Positions 46,915 through 58,642 of a stretch of DNA of 64,000 bases are shown piece by piece. Position 1 is the stretch's first letter. Each line of letters begins with the position of its first letter. The notes below the pieces were generated by a model. That model ran no database searches. It worked only from the letters and a program-made list of their open reading frames with translations, and was not told the origin of the DNA. Source of the stretch: Zarea fungicola. Lineage: Eukaryota; Ascomycota; Sordariomycetes; Hypocreales; Cordycipitaceae. The translations under genes and the position numbers were made by a program. Location: NCBI GenBank assembly GCA_900169235.1, contig FWCC01000237.1, positions 62,001 to 126,000 on the forward strand. The letters are read 5' to 3'.

Positions 46915-49755
46915 TTACTGCCGCCAGGGGCTCAGATTGGTCGCTGGAGCAGTATCAGCACGCAGCGGCTGCATTCGCTTCGACGAAGTGCCGCTCGGAA
47001 GCTGCTCCAGCTGCACATCATGGTCTGGGTTCGGCTCACTAAAGGTTCGGTTGGCCTCCAGCGTCATGGCACGAGAGTCAGTAGAGCGGCTCCGTGGACG
47101 CATGGCTGCGGTATCGCGTTGAACCACAGGGCCTGGGTGTAGGAACTTAGATATGATATTCGTGTCCTTACTTCTGCTCATGGTGCGTCCGCGGCCTACG
47201 CTCGGTAATCTTTGAATGCCAGAGGTGTATGCTGTGGCTCCTGACACTGCGGTGTTCATACGCACCATAACCGCTTCCGCCTCCTCGGCTTCCCTCTTGA
47301 AGCGTGCTTCATTGGGAAGAATAATAGCCTTATCGAGGCCATATGGCAGACCACGGTGGCGGCCTCGGATCTGGAGAGCAATAATGACCAACTTGCCGAC
47401 GACCGAGAACTGACTGGTCAAGGAAGCGTTGATGCCAGCTGCACCCATACTGAGTCCAACAGTGCCATAAGCGCTGACAACCTCGAACAGAACTGAAAAC
47501 AAATCAAACCGCTTGTCCTGGATCTTGCCACCCTCTGAGATACAGAGAATAAAAAATCCCAAGAAGACAAACCATAAATCGAACGACAGCTGCCGACGCA
47601 AATGTGTGCCCACATATGATAGAGCACTGGCCTCTTGCGGAGCACCAGATTCGGCAGCATTGTCGTAGACACCAAGGGACTTCTCTTCGTATACGTTTGT
47701 TCGCCGGATGGAAATGGCGATTGGGAAAACGGAAATGTACATCATTATCATGTACATCACCGGCATAGCTGGGTGTAGATCTGACAAGTTAACTGCGGAA
47801 AACCCGGCAGTTCTTGTCGAGGCAGCCTGAAAAAGTCCGACAACTACCCGGTTATGTAGCGGGAGGCGGCTAATGGGCTCCTTTCCTAAATCCAAGACCA
47901 GGAAAAAGAGCAGATCAATAGCGTTGAGGGAGATTAATATCCAAAATAGCCACCAATTAGGCCCAGATGGAAAGAGAAGCGTGAAGCATCGACGCGGGTG
48001 GTCGAGGAGAAACTTGAGTTCTTCCCAGAGACCTGAGTGTTTCGGGACGATCTTGGTAAGTAACCATATTATAAATCGCAACATGACAGGAAAGCCGGTA
48101 TTTCCAAGGATTATAAGAAAACACATAACCATCAGGACATATTCAGATCTCACAAAGGAGTTCATGCTGTCCGGAGTCAAGGAGAAGCCAACGTCCATCA
48201 AGGCAACGTTTGGGGTGAAGATGCCCCACCAAGTACTAGACACGCCATCGCCTTCAATGATGTTGCTGTAGTACTTATTGTGAAGTATAAATGGCAGCAG
48301 AAGGATGACGCCAAAGAGCTGAAAGCCCCAAAAGTATCCAATGAGGACCAGGGCAAGTGTTCTCAAAGACCGGTATTCAATACCACCCAGCTCTTCACGC
48401 TGTTCAAGGGTAAGACCAACAAAGTTAGAGTTTCGAGCCATTGTTGGAGTATAACTGAGATAAGGCATGTCCTCGCCTTTGCCGGTGTCACGATGAAGAG
48501 CAGATATGACACGCTCGACGGTCCAGCTCCGTGCTGGTCTCGGCGGTTGATCCTCGTCAGCCTCGTGGACTTTATTTTGCCCGCTCCTGTTTAAAAAACG
48601 GGGTTTCCTGAAACGAAGAGCATCGAGGGTACCCGTGATGGCTTTTGCATTCTCAGTCAGCTCTCCGTGTCTCCGTTCCGGTTCCGCAATCGTAATGGTT
48701 GGCTGTCGGCCACGAAGGCCTTGGGATGCTTCGTCGGGATGACGCCGTTTTGAGTCGCCGTGGCTTAAAATGCGAGAAAGTCGTGAGTCGGTTGGCTCAT
48801 CGCGTTCAAAATCTTCCGGGCGGGTAGGCACTTGACCTCGCTCGATGTCACGGGGTCCAGGAATGCGAAGCACATCATTGTTGTCTTCGTTCCGCTGTCT
48901 CTCCAAGATAGCAATATGCTGCGAGTTGTTAGGCCGTCTCTGGGCAAATGCAGCGGCGTCTTCTTCTAGGCCATCACTCCTCTTAACAGTGTCAGCAAAT
49001 GTAATTGCAGTCGGCCCATGCGTAGCCTCTCTCGTGATCGTGACTGCTTCAGGAAGATCAGTAACGGGAGTGGTGGTTTCGTGTATCGAATTAGACCCGT
49101 CTTCGCTATCCTGCGTCTGTTTTGAGCGACTAGAAGTAGCCAAACTTGGGCTATCAGTTGCAGTCCCAGTGGTATCGCTGTCTTCATTTTGTCTTGGAGG
49201 CTGCTCGTGTGGTCCAACTAGGTCGTCGTCAAGCAGAATACCATCATTTGTCATTCTTTGAGCCTTGCCATTTGCTGCCGCAACGACAGTAATGTCACGG
49301 CCATTGACACCTTCCTCGGCTCTGTGTGTCTCATTGACGGCTTGGGATTTTGATCTTGTTAAATTAGAACGACGGCTGCGGACCTCGCGCACCCATCCTT
49401 GAAAGCGCTTCTCAAACCAGTATATTCGCAGAAAGACGACAGAGCTATGGAGCGTAATTGGATTAGAGAGCATAACAAAGACGTAGATTACGACTTGCTG
49501 AAATGTCGTGAGAAGATTGACATCAACGGGGTTAAGACCTGCTTGAGTATTTGCGCCACTGGCAAAGACCAAAGAGTCGATATAGGAGATGTGGCCAGTG
49601 CCACCGGCATAGATGCATATAGAGGCAGCTATCGTAGCGCCGACAATCCAAAAGTAGTGTGCACTAATGAAGTTGAAGTGAGGATTCTTGGAGACAAAGG
49701 CTGGCTTGATCGCCTTGAGCTGAGCCCATGCGGTACTGCGAATTCCGTCGAGCAT
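46915..49755 (-). CDS. trk1: TRK-type high-affinity potassium transporter
   Basis: Plasma-membrane potassium uptake protein of the fungal TRK/HKT superfamily. One exon, 946 residues. The four membrane-pore-membrane units are visible through their filter loops: SGANTQAGLNPV (about 66), DVGFSLTPDSM (about 523), STRTAGFSAVNL (about 651) and SAYGTVGLSMG (about 763), each with the filter glycine expected. Between units one and two lies a hydrophilic, disordered loop of about 330 residues, typical of fungal TRK. ALQIRGRHRGLPYGLDKAI after the last unit is a strong family signature. The frame is open 47 codons further up, but MLDGIRSTAWAQLK is the better start, since what lies upstream is Cys/Ser-rich and unlike the family. 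Confidence 0.95.
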   Translation of the reverse strand: MLDGIRSTAWAQLKAIKPAFVSKNPHFNFISAHYFWIVGATIAASICIYAGGTGHISYIDSLVFASGANTQAGLNPVDVNLLTTFQQVVIYVFVMLSNPITLHSSVVFLRIYWFEKRFQGWVREVRSRRSNLTRSKSQAVNETHRAEEGVNGRDITVVAAANGKAQRMTNDGILLDDDLVGPHEQPPRQNEDSDTTGTATDSPSLATSSRSKQTQDSEDGSNSIHETTTPVTDLPEAVTITREATHGPTAITFADTVKRSDGLEEDAAAFAQRRPNNSQHIAILERQRNEDNNDVLRIPGPRDIERGQVPTRPEDFERDEPTDSRLSRILSHGDSKRRHPDEASQGLRGRQPTITIAEPERRHGELTENAKAITGTLDALRFRKPRFLNRSGQNKVHEADEDQPPRPARSWTVERVISALHRDTGKGEDMPYLSYTPTMARNSNFVGLTLEQREELGGIEYRSLRTLALVLIGYFWGFQLFGVILLLPFILHNKYYSNIIEGDGVSSTWWGIFTPNVALMDVGFSLTPDSMNSFVRSEYVLMVMCFLIILGNTGFPVMLRFIIWLLTKIVPKHSGLWEELKFLLDHPRRCFTLLFPSGPNWWLFWILISLNAIDLLFFLVLDLGKEPISRLPLHNRVVVGLFQAASTRTAGFSAVNLSDLHPAMPVMYMIMMYISVFPIAISIRRTNVYEEKSLGVYDNAAESGAPQEASALSYVGTHLRRQLSFDLWFVFLGFFILCISEGGKIQDKRFDLFSVLFEVVSAYGTVGLSMGAAGINASLTSQFSVVGKLVIIALQIRGRHRGLPYGLDKAIILPNEARFKREAEEAEAVMVRMNTAVSGATAYTSGIQRLPSVGRGRTMSRSKDTNIISKFLHPGPVVQRDTAAMRPRSRSTDSRAMTLEANRTFSEPNPDHDVQLEQLPSGTSSKRMQPLRADTAPATNLSPWRQ

Positions 49756-51092
49756 GGCTGTGGCTGGAGATATATCAGCAAATTGACAAGAAGCAGATGG
49801 TAAGCAATAAACTGGTGCTGGACAGTGCAGCTTCCGTGCGGTGCTGCGCGAGGAATTGCTGTGAGCAGCTTGGGATGTAATGGCTTGTAGAAGCAAGATC
49901 TAGGCCCGAGCCCAATCAAAGGACATTTGTTTCTGAATAGGTGTAAAATTCATGGTTTGCTTGTGACGGTAAGAATAGATGACGCGATGGCGGAACAGCC
50001 TGTAAAATTGAGTCTTGCTAACGGCGTATGGTCACAAGTTGAGAAGTGGTAGTTTTCGATAGGAATCGGGTAATGCGAAATATTTAAATGAAAAGGAGAT
50101 TAATTGCAAGCCACAGAAGCACAGCAACACGTATTCAAGTCGAACTGTTCTGAGAACGCTTCTCAGTGCGGATGGCAGTTGTTACGCAAAGTCCGTAGGT
50201 AGGTCTTCCAGGGTCTCGCAGCCCTCTCCTTGCAGACAGCCGGGGTGAATTATCGAATAGACAGGCCTCAAACCCGGCACGTTTCCCGGGAGAGGTAACA
50301 CAAGGCCAGCTGCGGCAGGTCTAAGCCGCGCCGTTGACGCAAAGTAGGTCGGTAGCCAGCAGTGGCTGTCGTAGCCCGAGCGTCGGTATGAGGAAGAAGA
50401 ACTTCACGGTCGGAGGGTTTTCGTATGCTAGGGAAAAAAAGAGTCTTGCCGATCGCGGCTGTCAGCGGCATTGAAACTTCAAGAGAAGAAACGTAGAACC
50501 TCTCAGTTCTGGGTAATCCTGTCGCGCAGCACTTCTAGAGGTCTGGGCGCGCAAAGGTTTCGCAAGGGCCAATTGGGACTGGCCAGGACGGGCCGGTGCA
50601 AACGTACCGAGAGACAGGCCTCGGCCAGACTTTCGATGGTAAAGATGGCGGGAAAAAGAAAGGGAAAAGAGCCTGAGAACCGGTATGCGGGACACGGGTT
50701 GTTTGTGTTTGTTTGCCACCTCGGGAGTCGGGTGTCTTTGACAGGGAGCCTGCCAAGCTTGGCTGTGCTTGGGCAGGGGTGTAGAATTGCGATTACGGCG
50801 GTGCTCTGGCGGTGTTGAGTGCGTCGGGACGCCCGTCGAAAGCAGCGCTGAAGGTGCAGAACCAGTAGTTGGCGTCCGTCTTGCTACCAAGAAGGCAAGG
50901 TAGGTGATACACGAGGATGCAAGACTCGGATATCGTGTCTACAAATCTGGGACGAGCTAATAAAGGTAGTGTCTTGCCAAGAAGTGTGGATAGAGTAGGT
51001 AGCCGATGCAGATACAGTTGCAGGGCGGGCCGAGTAGGGCGAGACAGAACAAGAAGACGGAAGGAGATGAGCAAGATAGGAAGAGGGTTAAA

Positions 51093-51110
51093 ATATATAT
51101 ATATATATAT
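51093..51110. repeat. (AT)9 microsatellite
   Basis: Nine AT dinucleotides inside a longer A/T-rich tract (51090-51125). Confidence 0.9.
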
Positions 51111-51874
51111 AAATATAAAATATAAAGTCAAGAAAGGCGACAACAACAACGGTCGTTTGTTATTTCCCAGGACGGCTCGCCACCGAAACAAACGACGATT
51201 GTTGAAGGTTCAATTGAAGAAATGGAGGAACTGGGGTGCAGGATTTTGATGAGATTTTTCAACTGGTGTATTGGATTGGCCCTGCAGAAGGGGTTTCCTT
51301 GAGGGTGGGGAGACAGGGGCAACGCAGCACTACCAGTAAACAGGAGCAAGCACTAGGTATGTAAAGGCTGCCACAAGAGAAGGAACGCAGGCAAGTCTGG
51401 CTTGCCTCAAGACCATGGTCTGGACCAGAAGCAAGGAATTTTTTTAAGGGCTAATATGCATTTACCAGTTTGCAAGCTGACCACCAGGTTGAGTGAGATG
51501 CAGAGTATAAAAAGGCAGGGGATGGGTGGTCACCATGGCCACAAAGAGGTCTTTCACGCATTTAGTGTCTTTGCCACTTTGCAGCCAGCCTATTAACTGT
51601 TGATGGAGCCATAAGGCAGTGTTACTGAGGCACAACGCTTGGACTCTACAGGCATGTATTTTAGTGACTCCATGCGGGCCTTGCCCCCTGCTAGAAAGAG
51701 TCAGCATGGCGCTTGCGCCGGTCACCAAGCTTTGAGTGCCAATTTTTAGGCTGTGCTTAACGGAAATTGAGAACAACGACCAAGTTACCTACCTACACCC
51801 AATTAGTAGTATTTACCAAACTCCAGCCTCTCTGCTACTTCCATTAAACAGTCGAAAGTCATCAAGTCAGCGCA

Positions 51875-51985
51875 AGTTAATAATAACATCAATAGCATCA
51901 ATAGCAACTACAGTAACAAAAGTAGCAATACTGTAGTAACAGCAGAAACGGTAAAATAGCAACGGTAAAATAACAGCAACAGTAT
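51875..51985. repeat. Degenerate short tandem repeats
   Basis: Built of imperfect trinucleotide-like units (ATC, AGC, AAC). The clearest are two adjacent copies of atcaatagc and two near-copies of aacggtaaaata. Low-complexity intergenic DNA. Confidence 0.6.
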
Positions 51986-53497
51986 GGCTGGATGTATTAC
52001 CATAGCGTTCATAACAATCCTTTGTAACAATCCCTTATTAGGGTTTTAAGAGACAATAGGTCCAAGTAGCCATAACCCGCCTCCAAGTCATGGCAAATTG
52101 TCATGAAAATTCCTCTGCTACTGTATGAAGCTGCTCGAATTCAGATTCAAATTTAACCGGCGATACTCGACGTTGGCTCCCAAGATCTACGCCCGCATTG
52201 GCAATCCAATCTAGACGCAAAACTTACCTAGCCTCCACTATGCACTCTGCACCAAGAGGTCACTCTCCTTCCGATGACCACTTGCCCCAAAGACTGTGTT
52301 AAGCATCATTCTGTGTCGCTTCTACTACAGCAGAAAATGGAATCGTCCGTGACGAGCCGCAATGCAACTCTCAATTGTAGCAAAAGCACGCCTATAGAAA
52401 TAGAGCCCCAAAAGAGGTATAATGCGGAAGCATTAAATCAATCACTCGATCAAAATGTCGTCATGTACATATTAACTGCTACAGTCTAACCAGCCCTTTC
52501 TGCATGGTCGTCTTTAGACATTGCGCCACCGGGTTCTCACCGCCACTGCATGTAATGCTTTGGTCAACTTGGTGGCAATCAAACTGCTGTGTCCGAAGTG
52601 TGCAGAAATCTATTATTAGGAAGACCGATAAAACTACAAACACCAAAGGGTACGGGGCTGCCAAGGCTCCTTCCAGCTTCTGTACGACGTTTCAACTTTC
52701 TCTGCTCTGCCATGGCCAACAGCTTTAAGCTCCAATAAGAGTTGCCTTGAATCTTGTTGTGGTTTAGGAGTTTCCATCGCACAGCGCCGTGTAAGTGCAG
52801 TCTCGAGGGCCGACTGGTAACTCTCGGACCACTCATGCCCAGTACCGTCACGCCCATCACTCCATCTCGCTTGTCTTTTCATTTCTCTCTTGTACTCTTT
52901 TCTGTTCTCGTTTCTTTTTTTTTTTCCTTGGTCTATTTACATTATCATTTCTTCCTAAGCATTAAGTGCTGCCACGTAAAGCCGAACTCCCAACTGCATC
53001 TGCGCAGCTGCAGAGCCTCATTCCAAAGCCAGCTCAGCGCAGCCACACATGGAAAGACTCGTTAGTCCTGCCACCTGCAAAACACCATCACAAACTGTAC
53101 TGCGTGCTTGTCTGCCGCTCCAGCTGTTCGAATCAAAGCCTGCCTGCCAAGACCAAGGTGCCACCTTCATCAATACGGGTCAATCCCCGTCGCACTAGAG
53201 TTCAGTTCTGCTTATCCAAAAGAACATGCCATTTGAGCTAATAGTTACTTGTTAACTTGTTTGTATAATAATTTCTGAAGACAATATTCTGCTTGCTGTC
53301 GAAAAGTCAAGGCAATGACACAGCTATGAATGCGGAAGATAACCCTCCACCTTAGAAAAAAGAAACGCTTGATTAGATACACGGCAACTTCAAGATGTTG
53401 CCCAACTTCAAGGGTTTGCGCCCCAGTTTCAAGAAACAAGGCACCAAATTAAATATATTTTTCCACTTCAATCCCAATCTTTGTTATCTCAGCACCC

Positions 53498-55960
53498 TTA
53501 CTCACCGGCCGTACGGCGAGCATTTTCTCTACCAATCTTCTTGAAAAACGCATGGCTCTCCTTCTTGCCCTTCTTTTTGAGGCCCTGGTTGACCTTTTTA
53601 TTCTGCTCGATGTATGCCATGTCCTGTCCACCACTGAGTTCACCCAGAGTGCCAGCGGTTCGGCGTACAGTCCTCTTCTTGGCCCGCCCCATGGTGCCGC
53701 TGTGGAACAAATCATCTGTGATATCTTCATCTTCATTGCCTTCATTCTCGACAAGCACCTTTTGTAGCAATTCTCGACGCTCTGGCGCCGTAGCAAATGC
53801 CAAACCTGGCGTCTTTTCAATATTGGCCAGCTGCGTAATGACCTTGAAAGCATAACCCTGGTCAACGAGGAATGCCTGTCTCTTTGATGAGAAGTACATT
53901 TCTTGCGTGTCTTTGGAAACTAGCGAGTAGAAGAACGCGTTGAAGCCCTCATCGTTACGTCTCTTGGCTCGTAGAATTCGCCCTAGACGCTGCGCTTCCT
54001 GACGTCGAGAACCATAATGTGATGAAATCTGAATCAGGCACGTAGCCTCGGGCAGGTCGAGCGAGGTATCACCGATCTTTGAGAGGAATAGAGTATTTAC
54101 CAGCGGATTGTGCTGGAAATTTTCCAAAACCTTAAGTCGCTCCGCCTGGCCCGTGCCACCATAGATAAAAGCCTTGCCAAGCTTGAGCGCATAAGCTTTG
54201 AGAGCGTACACATTATCTGAAAAGACAATAATTTTATCACCTCTGGATTCGTGGTAGTTGATCAGGTACTGGCAAGCCTGAAATTTGCGGGGGTTCATAA
54301 TGTAGAGTAAATTCTTCTTGCGAGACGGTGCTCGAAGATACTCGTCGTAAAATTCGGTCGGCATGGGGCACCAAACCTCTGCGCATTGCACGCGGGCAAT
54401 GTGACCTTGTTTTGACAGCTCCATCCAGTTCGCCTCAAAGAGCTTTGGACCGATGAGAAAGTTGAGATCAGAAATCTTGTCGTCTTCTCGCAGTAGCGTG
54501 GCTGTCAGTCCAAGCTTAGAATGCGTCTTGATTGATGACGTGACTTTTCGGAAGATGTTAGCCGGCACTACGTGTACTTCGTCAAGCAGCATGAGGCCCC
54601 ATTCTCGGCCAGTGAGAAACTTCATCATCTTCTCAGCATCATATGACCGTGCTCGGGACTGCGTAACCATGGAATATGTTGTGACGATAATACCAGTGCT
54701 GCCCGTGAAGACGGAGCCTTTGGAGTCGGATGTAAACGCCACAATGTCATCGGGGTTGATGTTTGACCACTTCAAAAATTCATTTCGCCATTGCACAACC
54801 GACATGGAACTTGTGCAAAGCACAATTATGCCCTTCTTGATTGTACAGGCCGCTGTGATACCGACCAAGGTTTTGCCCGCACCGCATGGCAGAACAATGA
54901 GACCACTCTTGGCTCTGCCGTTGCCAAACATTTTGCTGAGGCTCTTTTCTTGGTACGGTCTAATTTGTGTACCAGGCCGCAAGTCGATATCCAGATTAGG
55001 ATTTGCCTCGTCTCGTCGGAAATCATATTCTTCTAGAACCGGGTAACCCAGGTTTAAGCATTCCTTTTGCACCGTTTCGACGTCCTTGTCCGCGATTTCG
55101 AATGCGTGGGTGACTTCTTGGTCATCATCGTCATCGTCGTTGAGCGTCGCCATGACGGCGCCTTCCTGGATAGGCTGCTGGTCGCTCTCCCCATTTGCTT
55201 GCCTGACGCCCTGGGCATTCTTGGTACCTGGAATAACCAGACCTCCAATCTTTGGAGCGGCACTAGTCGTAATTTCTTCGGTTCCTTGAACCCGCAAGGG
55301 TCCGATTCTGGGGTTCTTGAGAAGCATTTGCAGCATTTCAGGGTCGGGACTTTCGACGTAGTATTTGGTGTTCTTCAACACAAGCTTGACTTTGCCGTAG
55401 GTTTGTGTGCAGCTTGTGATAAAGGCGCGAATTTCATCAGGTAATGGGGTCTTGAGAAACCTCTCGAGGGTGTTGATAATGTCCTGCGGAGACAGGCCTA
55501 CAGACACAGCAGCATACAGGCTGTGCATGGTGAGGGCGTATTCGTGCATAAAGGTCGGTCGGGACAAGGGCTCGGCGATGGTAATTAAGAAATCTTGCGC
55601 CTGCTCAGCGAGCGGGTTGAAGCTCTCCAGAATTATTCGACCCTTTTGCGGATCAATCCAGAGAGGTCTATTCTGGTGGTCCTTTTTCAGGACAAGATAC
55701 GAAAAGTCATTGTCACCAAAGATGTGAGGAAGCGGCTCTTTAATATTGTGCCGCTTCTGATATCGATTTAAGGAAAAACGATCTATGTTCTTGTCAATAT
55801 CGCGCTCGAGGACCTCGTCAACCGGGCCTTCGTCGTCTTCGATTTCATCGTTACTATCGATGCTTCGAGGCGTCCCAGCACCCGGTGTGCTCATGCGAGA
55901 AGATCTCCCAGCCTTTGCCCCCCCTTGCACGGCGCCGACAGCTTTCCGCTTCGGAGGCAT
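53498..55960 (-). CDS. ssl2: XPB/Ssl2 DNA helicase subunit of TFIIH
   Basis: 3'-5' translocase of general transcription factor IIH, needed for promoter opening and nucleotide excision repair, in the nucleus. One exon of 820 residues, normal for the family. Residues about 1-60 are basic then acidic. The N-terminal damage-recognition part follows. Motif I is [11 protein letters not shown] (about 360), motif II is the DEVH box in [10 protein letters not shown] (about 461), the RED motif is in LLREDDKIS (about 490), and motif VI is [11 protein letters not shown] (about 661). All residues known to be essential in these motifs are present. The C-terminus is lysine-rich. The CHY zinc-finger gene starts divergently 287 bp away. 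Confidence 0.98.
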   Translation of the reverse strand: MPPKRKAVGAVQGGAKAGRSSRMSTPGAGTPRSIDSNDEIEDDEGPVDEVLERDIDKNIDRFSLNRYQKRHNIKEPLPHIFGDNDFSYLVLKKDHQNRPLWIDPQKGRIILESFNPLAEQAQDFLITIAEPLSRPTFMHEYALTMHSLYAAVSVGLSPQDIINTLERFLKTPLPDEIRAFITSCTQTYGKVKLVLKNTKYYVESPDPEMLQMLLKNPRIGPLRVQGTEEITTSAAPKIGGLVIPGTKNAQGVRQANGESDQQPIQEGAVMATLNDDDDDDQEVTHAFEIADKDVETVQKECLNLGYPVLEEYDFRRDEANPNLDIDLRPGTQIRPYQEKSLSKMFGNGRAKSGLIVLPCGAGKTLVGITAACTIKKGIIVLCTSSMSVVQWRNEFLKWSNINPDDIVAFTSDSKGSVFTGSTGIIVTTYSMVTQSRARSYDAEKMMKFLTGREWGLMLLDEVHVVPANIFRKVTSSIKTHSKLGLTATLLREDDKISDLNFLIGPKLFEANWMELSKQGHIARVQCAEVWCPMPTEFYDEYLRAPSRKKNLLYIMNPRKFQACQYLINYHESRGDKIIVFSDNVYALKAYALKLGKAFIYGGTGQAERLKVLENFQHNPLVNTLFLSKIGDTSLDLPEATCLIQISSHYGSRRQEAQRLGRILRAKRRNDEGFNAFFYSLVSKDTQEMYFSSKRQAFLVDQGYAFKVITQLANIEKTPGLAFATAPERRELLQKVLVENEGNEDEDITDDLFHSGTMGRAKKRTVRRTAGTLGELSGGQDMAYIEQNKKVNQGLKKKGKKESHAFFKKIGRENARRTAGE

Positions 55961-56247
55961 AGTTGCGAGAAATCCTGGAATACTAGTCGTGGCTTTGGCA
56001 AAATATTATGCATATGTAGATGGGCGCTGTGTGCATGGAGTGTGAATGCTGGGGATGGAAAGAAACAAGTTGGCAAATGACAAGATTCACGAGTGAAGGA
56101 TGTGACATGCGCCCGCGTGGCTGACTAAATGTGAGTCGGCGCACCGCGTAGAGTGGCGCCCCTCCAACACCGCAACTTTGTTGGAGGAAGGTTTCTAACT
56201 ACAACAACATACACAGCCATAATTTAGTGTTGGGAAATTTGGTAGCC

Positions 56248-56775
56248 ATGTGGTAAGAGCTCCGAGTTTATCTATGCCCCCTCTGCATGAACCTGACAGA
56301 ACCGCAGCAAGCACATTCTCAACGCACAAGTCTCGATCCGATCACCATGTTGTATGAACCACCGCCCCGACAGGTCCCTGACTCTTATAAATATGCAAAT
56401 ATCTCTCTAATCCTTACTCTACGATTACTGACGCTGTATTCTTCTCTCTCGCTAGGTCGAAAGTGGTTTGATTGCGCCGAATGCCATGCCGAACAGGAGC
56501 AGCACACACTGAAGCAGTCCAACGAAATGACGTTCGCCTGCAAAAAGTGTAAAAAGTGTTTTCGCAAGGACGCGCACGAATTTGACGAGAGCGATGAATA
56601 CTGCCCGCACTGCGATAACCATTTCGTCATCGAGGCCAAAACACCAAAAGCCGCCCTCACCATCGAGGGTGACGATGTCCGCATGAATAATAAACTTCTC
56701 CGCGACGACAGAGAGGTGCAGAAGATCGCCCGAACAATGTTTGACCCAGATGAGGATGCAGATAAGTTGGGATAG
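56248..56775 (+). CDS. CHY-type zinc-finger protein
   Basis: Small zinc-binding protein of the zf-CHY group, to which the yeast Hot13 intermembrane-space protein also belongs; cellular role here unknown. Three exons: a 5-nt first exon ATG TG (56248-56252), then 56308-56351 and 56456-56775, 122 residues. The product starts MCKHILNAQVSIRSPCCRKW. Ligand pattern: C2 and H4, CC at 16-17, CAEC around 22-25, His of CH and the later QEQH, then CKKCKKCF and CPHCDNHF. Introns have GTAAGA and GTATGA donors and CAG and TAG acceptors. A TGA in frame 17 bases before the second exon's coding part rules out a start without the tiny exon. A Hot13-like role is only one option. Confidence 0.82.
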
Positions 56776-57004
56776 ATGGCACAAAGTCTCAAGAATATTT
56801 TATATGGTTGAGATTTCTTTCCTTTTATTTTTTAAGTGGCGTTTTCTTGGTTTTCGGGCATGCACACTCCAACTTTGGTTGGAAAGATCAATTCAAAAGC
56901 GAAAGAGTACATTGTGTTCATACAGTGACAGTTGTTCTATCAACATTGCCTAGCAGCTGATAGATACGAATGTGGTCACAAGACGTTCATTTATTTCCCT
57001 AAAT

Positions 57005-58018
57005 TTACTCTGCAGCCGAGTCATCCTGGCTTCTGGTAGGAATTGCTGTTCCGCTAATGCCAGGGGCACGGCCAGTCTTCTTCTTAGCAGCCTCTTCCTG
57101 CTTCTCTTGCTCAATCTCCTTGACGTAACGCTCAATTTCGTCAGTGGGAAGCATCTCAATTGTAGCACCGGGGGCCATCAAGGCAATTTCAATATTTTTG
57201 GCGCCTGTTTGCACAACCTCCAGCAATGACTTGATGGCCAGGCGAATGGTGGCCTCGCGATCCATGTCCTCCTTGTAGTTGCGCTCGAGGAACTCGCGAA
57301 CTGTCTTGCTGGAGCGACCAATGGCGTTGGCTTTCCAGGCAGAGTAGATGCCAGAAGGTTCCGTCTGGTAGAGGCGGGGTACCTTGCTGTTCTTATCAAA
57401 GCCGACTACCATTGTGCTGATGCCAAAGGGACGCACACCACCGGCTTGGGTGTACCGTTGTTGCACGCCAGCGACGTACTTTGTAATGTATTCGATGGTG
57501 GCGGGGTCCTCGACCGTCAGTCTATGCGACTGCGCCTCTAGGCGTGCCTTGTCGACTAGGATTCGGGCATCGGCGTTGAGGCCGGCAAAGGCCAGGGCAA
57601 CATGGTTGTCAAGGACTTGGATCTTGGAAGGCGTAATTCGGGTATCTTGCAGCTTCATGGCGGAGCGCTTCTCGCATCCGAGAACAACAACATCCTGTCC
57701 TTTGACACCAACAGCACAGGTTCCTGCAGATCCACGCAATCGATCAGCAAAATTCCTAATGGTTAAAGCGGCCGTCTTAGGCGCGAATGAAGGGATCTAC
57801 CTCGCTTTACTGCTTCACCAGCATATTCAACTTGGAAGACGTGTCCGTCGGGACTGTTATCGGCGTTAGCAATCGATTCGACAAGGTGTAACATCGGTGG
57901 TCCTCAGTTTACCTGAACACTATTGTCAATGTTAGCTTTGGAGCAAAAGGGCTAGGAAGCTCGCGGCGGCTTGGTCAGTATACATACCCGACAGAGCTCT
58001 GTCATATCCTGAGGCCAT
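57005..58018 (-). CDS. pre6: 20S proteasome subunit alpha-4
   Basis: Structural subunit of the proteasome alpha ring (Pre6 in yeast, PSMA7 in human). Four exons: 58018-57988, a 7-nt exon 57919-57913, 57853-57801 and 57723-57005, 269 residues. Together they read [20 protein letters not shown] and so on, the normal alpha-subunit N-terminus with its YDRALSVFSPDG gate segment; the 7-nt exon supplies the bases for [13 protein letters not shown], the TRITPSKI segment, and [12 protein letters not shown] are alpha-4 signatures. Each intron has its own CTAAC-type branch or good donor and YAG acceptor. The C-terminal 30 residues are charged and closed by SQDDSAAE, slightly longer than in yeast. The CHY gene converges from the left. 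Confidence 0.95.
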
Positions 58019-58642
58019 TGTGTCTGCAGATAAGTCGTTCTATCACCCAGATAGATTATGCGCGGAGTATGAATCGACTTAGTTTGTAGTGGTTTGGTGA
58101 GTATGTGATAGCCGTCCGATGTTGCGCGGTCAGGAACAGGCACTGCGAATGATGCGTTGCTCGTCAGTGGAGCTTCGTCAGAGTGGCAGCCTGCCTGAGC
58201 AAGCTCCCAGCTTGGTCGCCAAAACGTCGGGAAAATCTGGGGTGGAAGACACAGTGCGATTCCACGCAAACTGTAGTTTACACTGTTTATATACTGTATG
58301 ATCAATGGCATTCACTGTATCTCTTGTTGCGATTTCTCGTTTGCACAAAGTAATCAGCTCATATTAGTTTGGAGTAGAATCGTCAATTTATTCATCGTCT
58401 AGCGAGTTCATTCAACAGTGCAAGTAGAACCAGCTACCTGCCAATGCCAACCCTCTGGCTATGTCTTTGTATGATCTAATGCTCTTCTGTACGTCCCGAG
58501 TCCAGCGGGCGTATATATCTGTATGCAATTTCCCTCATCTCTACCGTTTATCTCCCAGAATTATACAATATTATATTTCGTTTCCTACTTTTGAATCAAT
58601 AAAAAATAGGAATGTTCGTGAGAGCATTGATTGGTAAAATGT
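58019..58642. other. Intergenic, promoter side of proteasome alpha-4
   Basis: 620 bp between the end of the Zn2Cys6 gene and the start of the proteasome gene, both minus. No exact proteasome-associated control element (GGTGGCAAA) was found; no coding signal is seen. Confidence 0.55.

Larger units (their letters stand above)
49756..53497. other. 3.7 kb without a recognisable gene
   Basis: Upstream of TRK and downstream of XPB, both minus-strand. No open frame shows family features. It includes an (AT)9 run at 51093-51110 and low-complexity DNA near 51875-51985. Several short ATG frames lie just upstream of TRK and might act as upstream open frames if the leader is long. Confidence 0.55.

Noticed and set aside
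50462..51191. Overlapping open frames on both strands upstream of TRK
   Set aside because: Arg/Pro/Ser-rich, mutually overlapping and without motif; typical of non-coding G/C-rich DNA.
53117..53127. gttcgaatc-like sequence resembling a tRNA B box
   Set aside because: No matching A box or cloverleaf could be formed around it.
58019..58642. Search for the yeast proteasome control element upstream of the alpha-4 gene
   Set aside because: Only a partial resemblance (ggtcgccaaaa near 58215) was seen, not the consensus.
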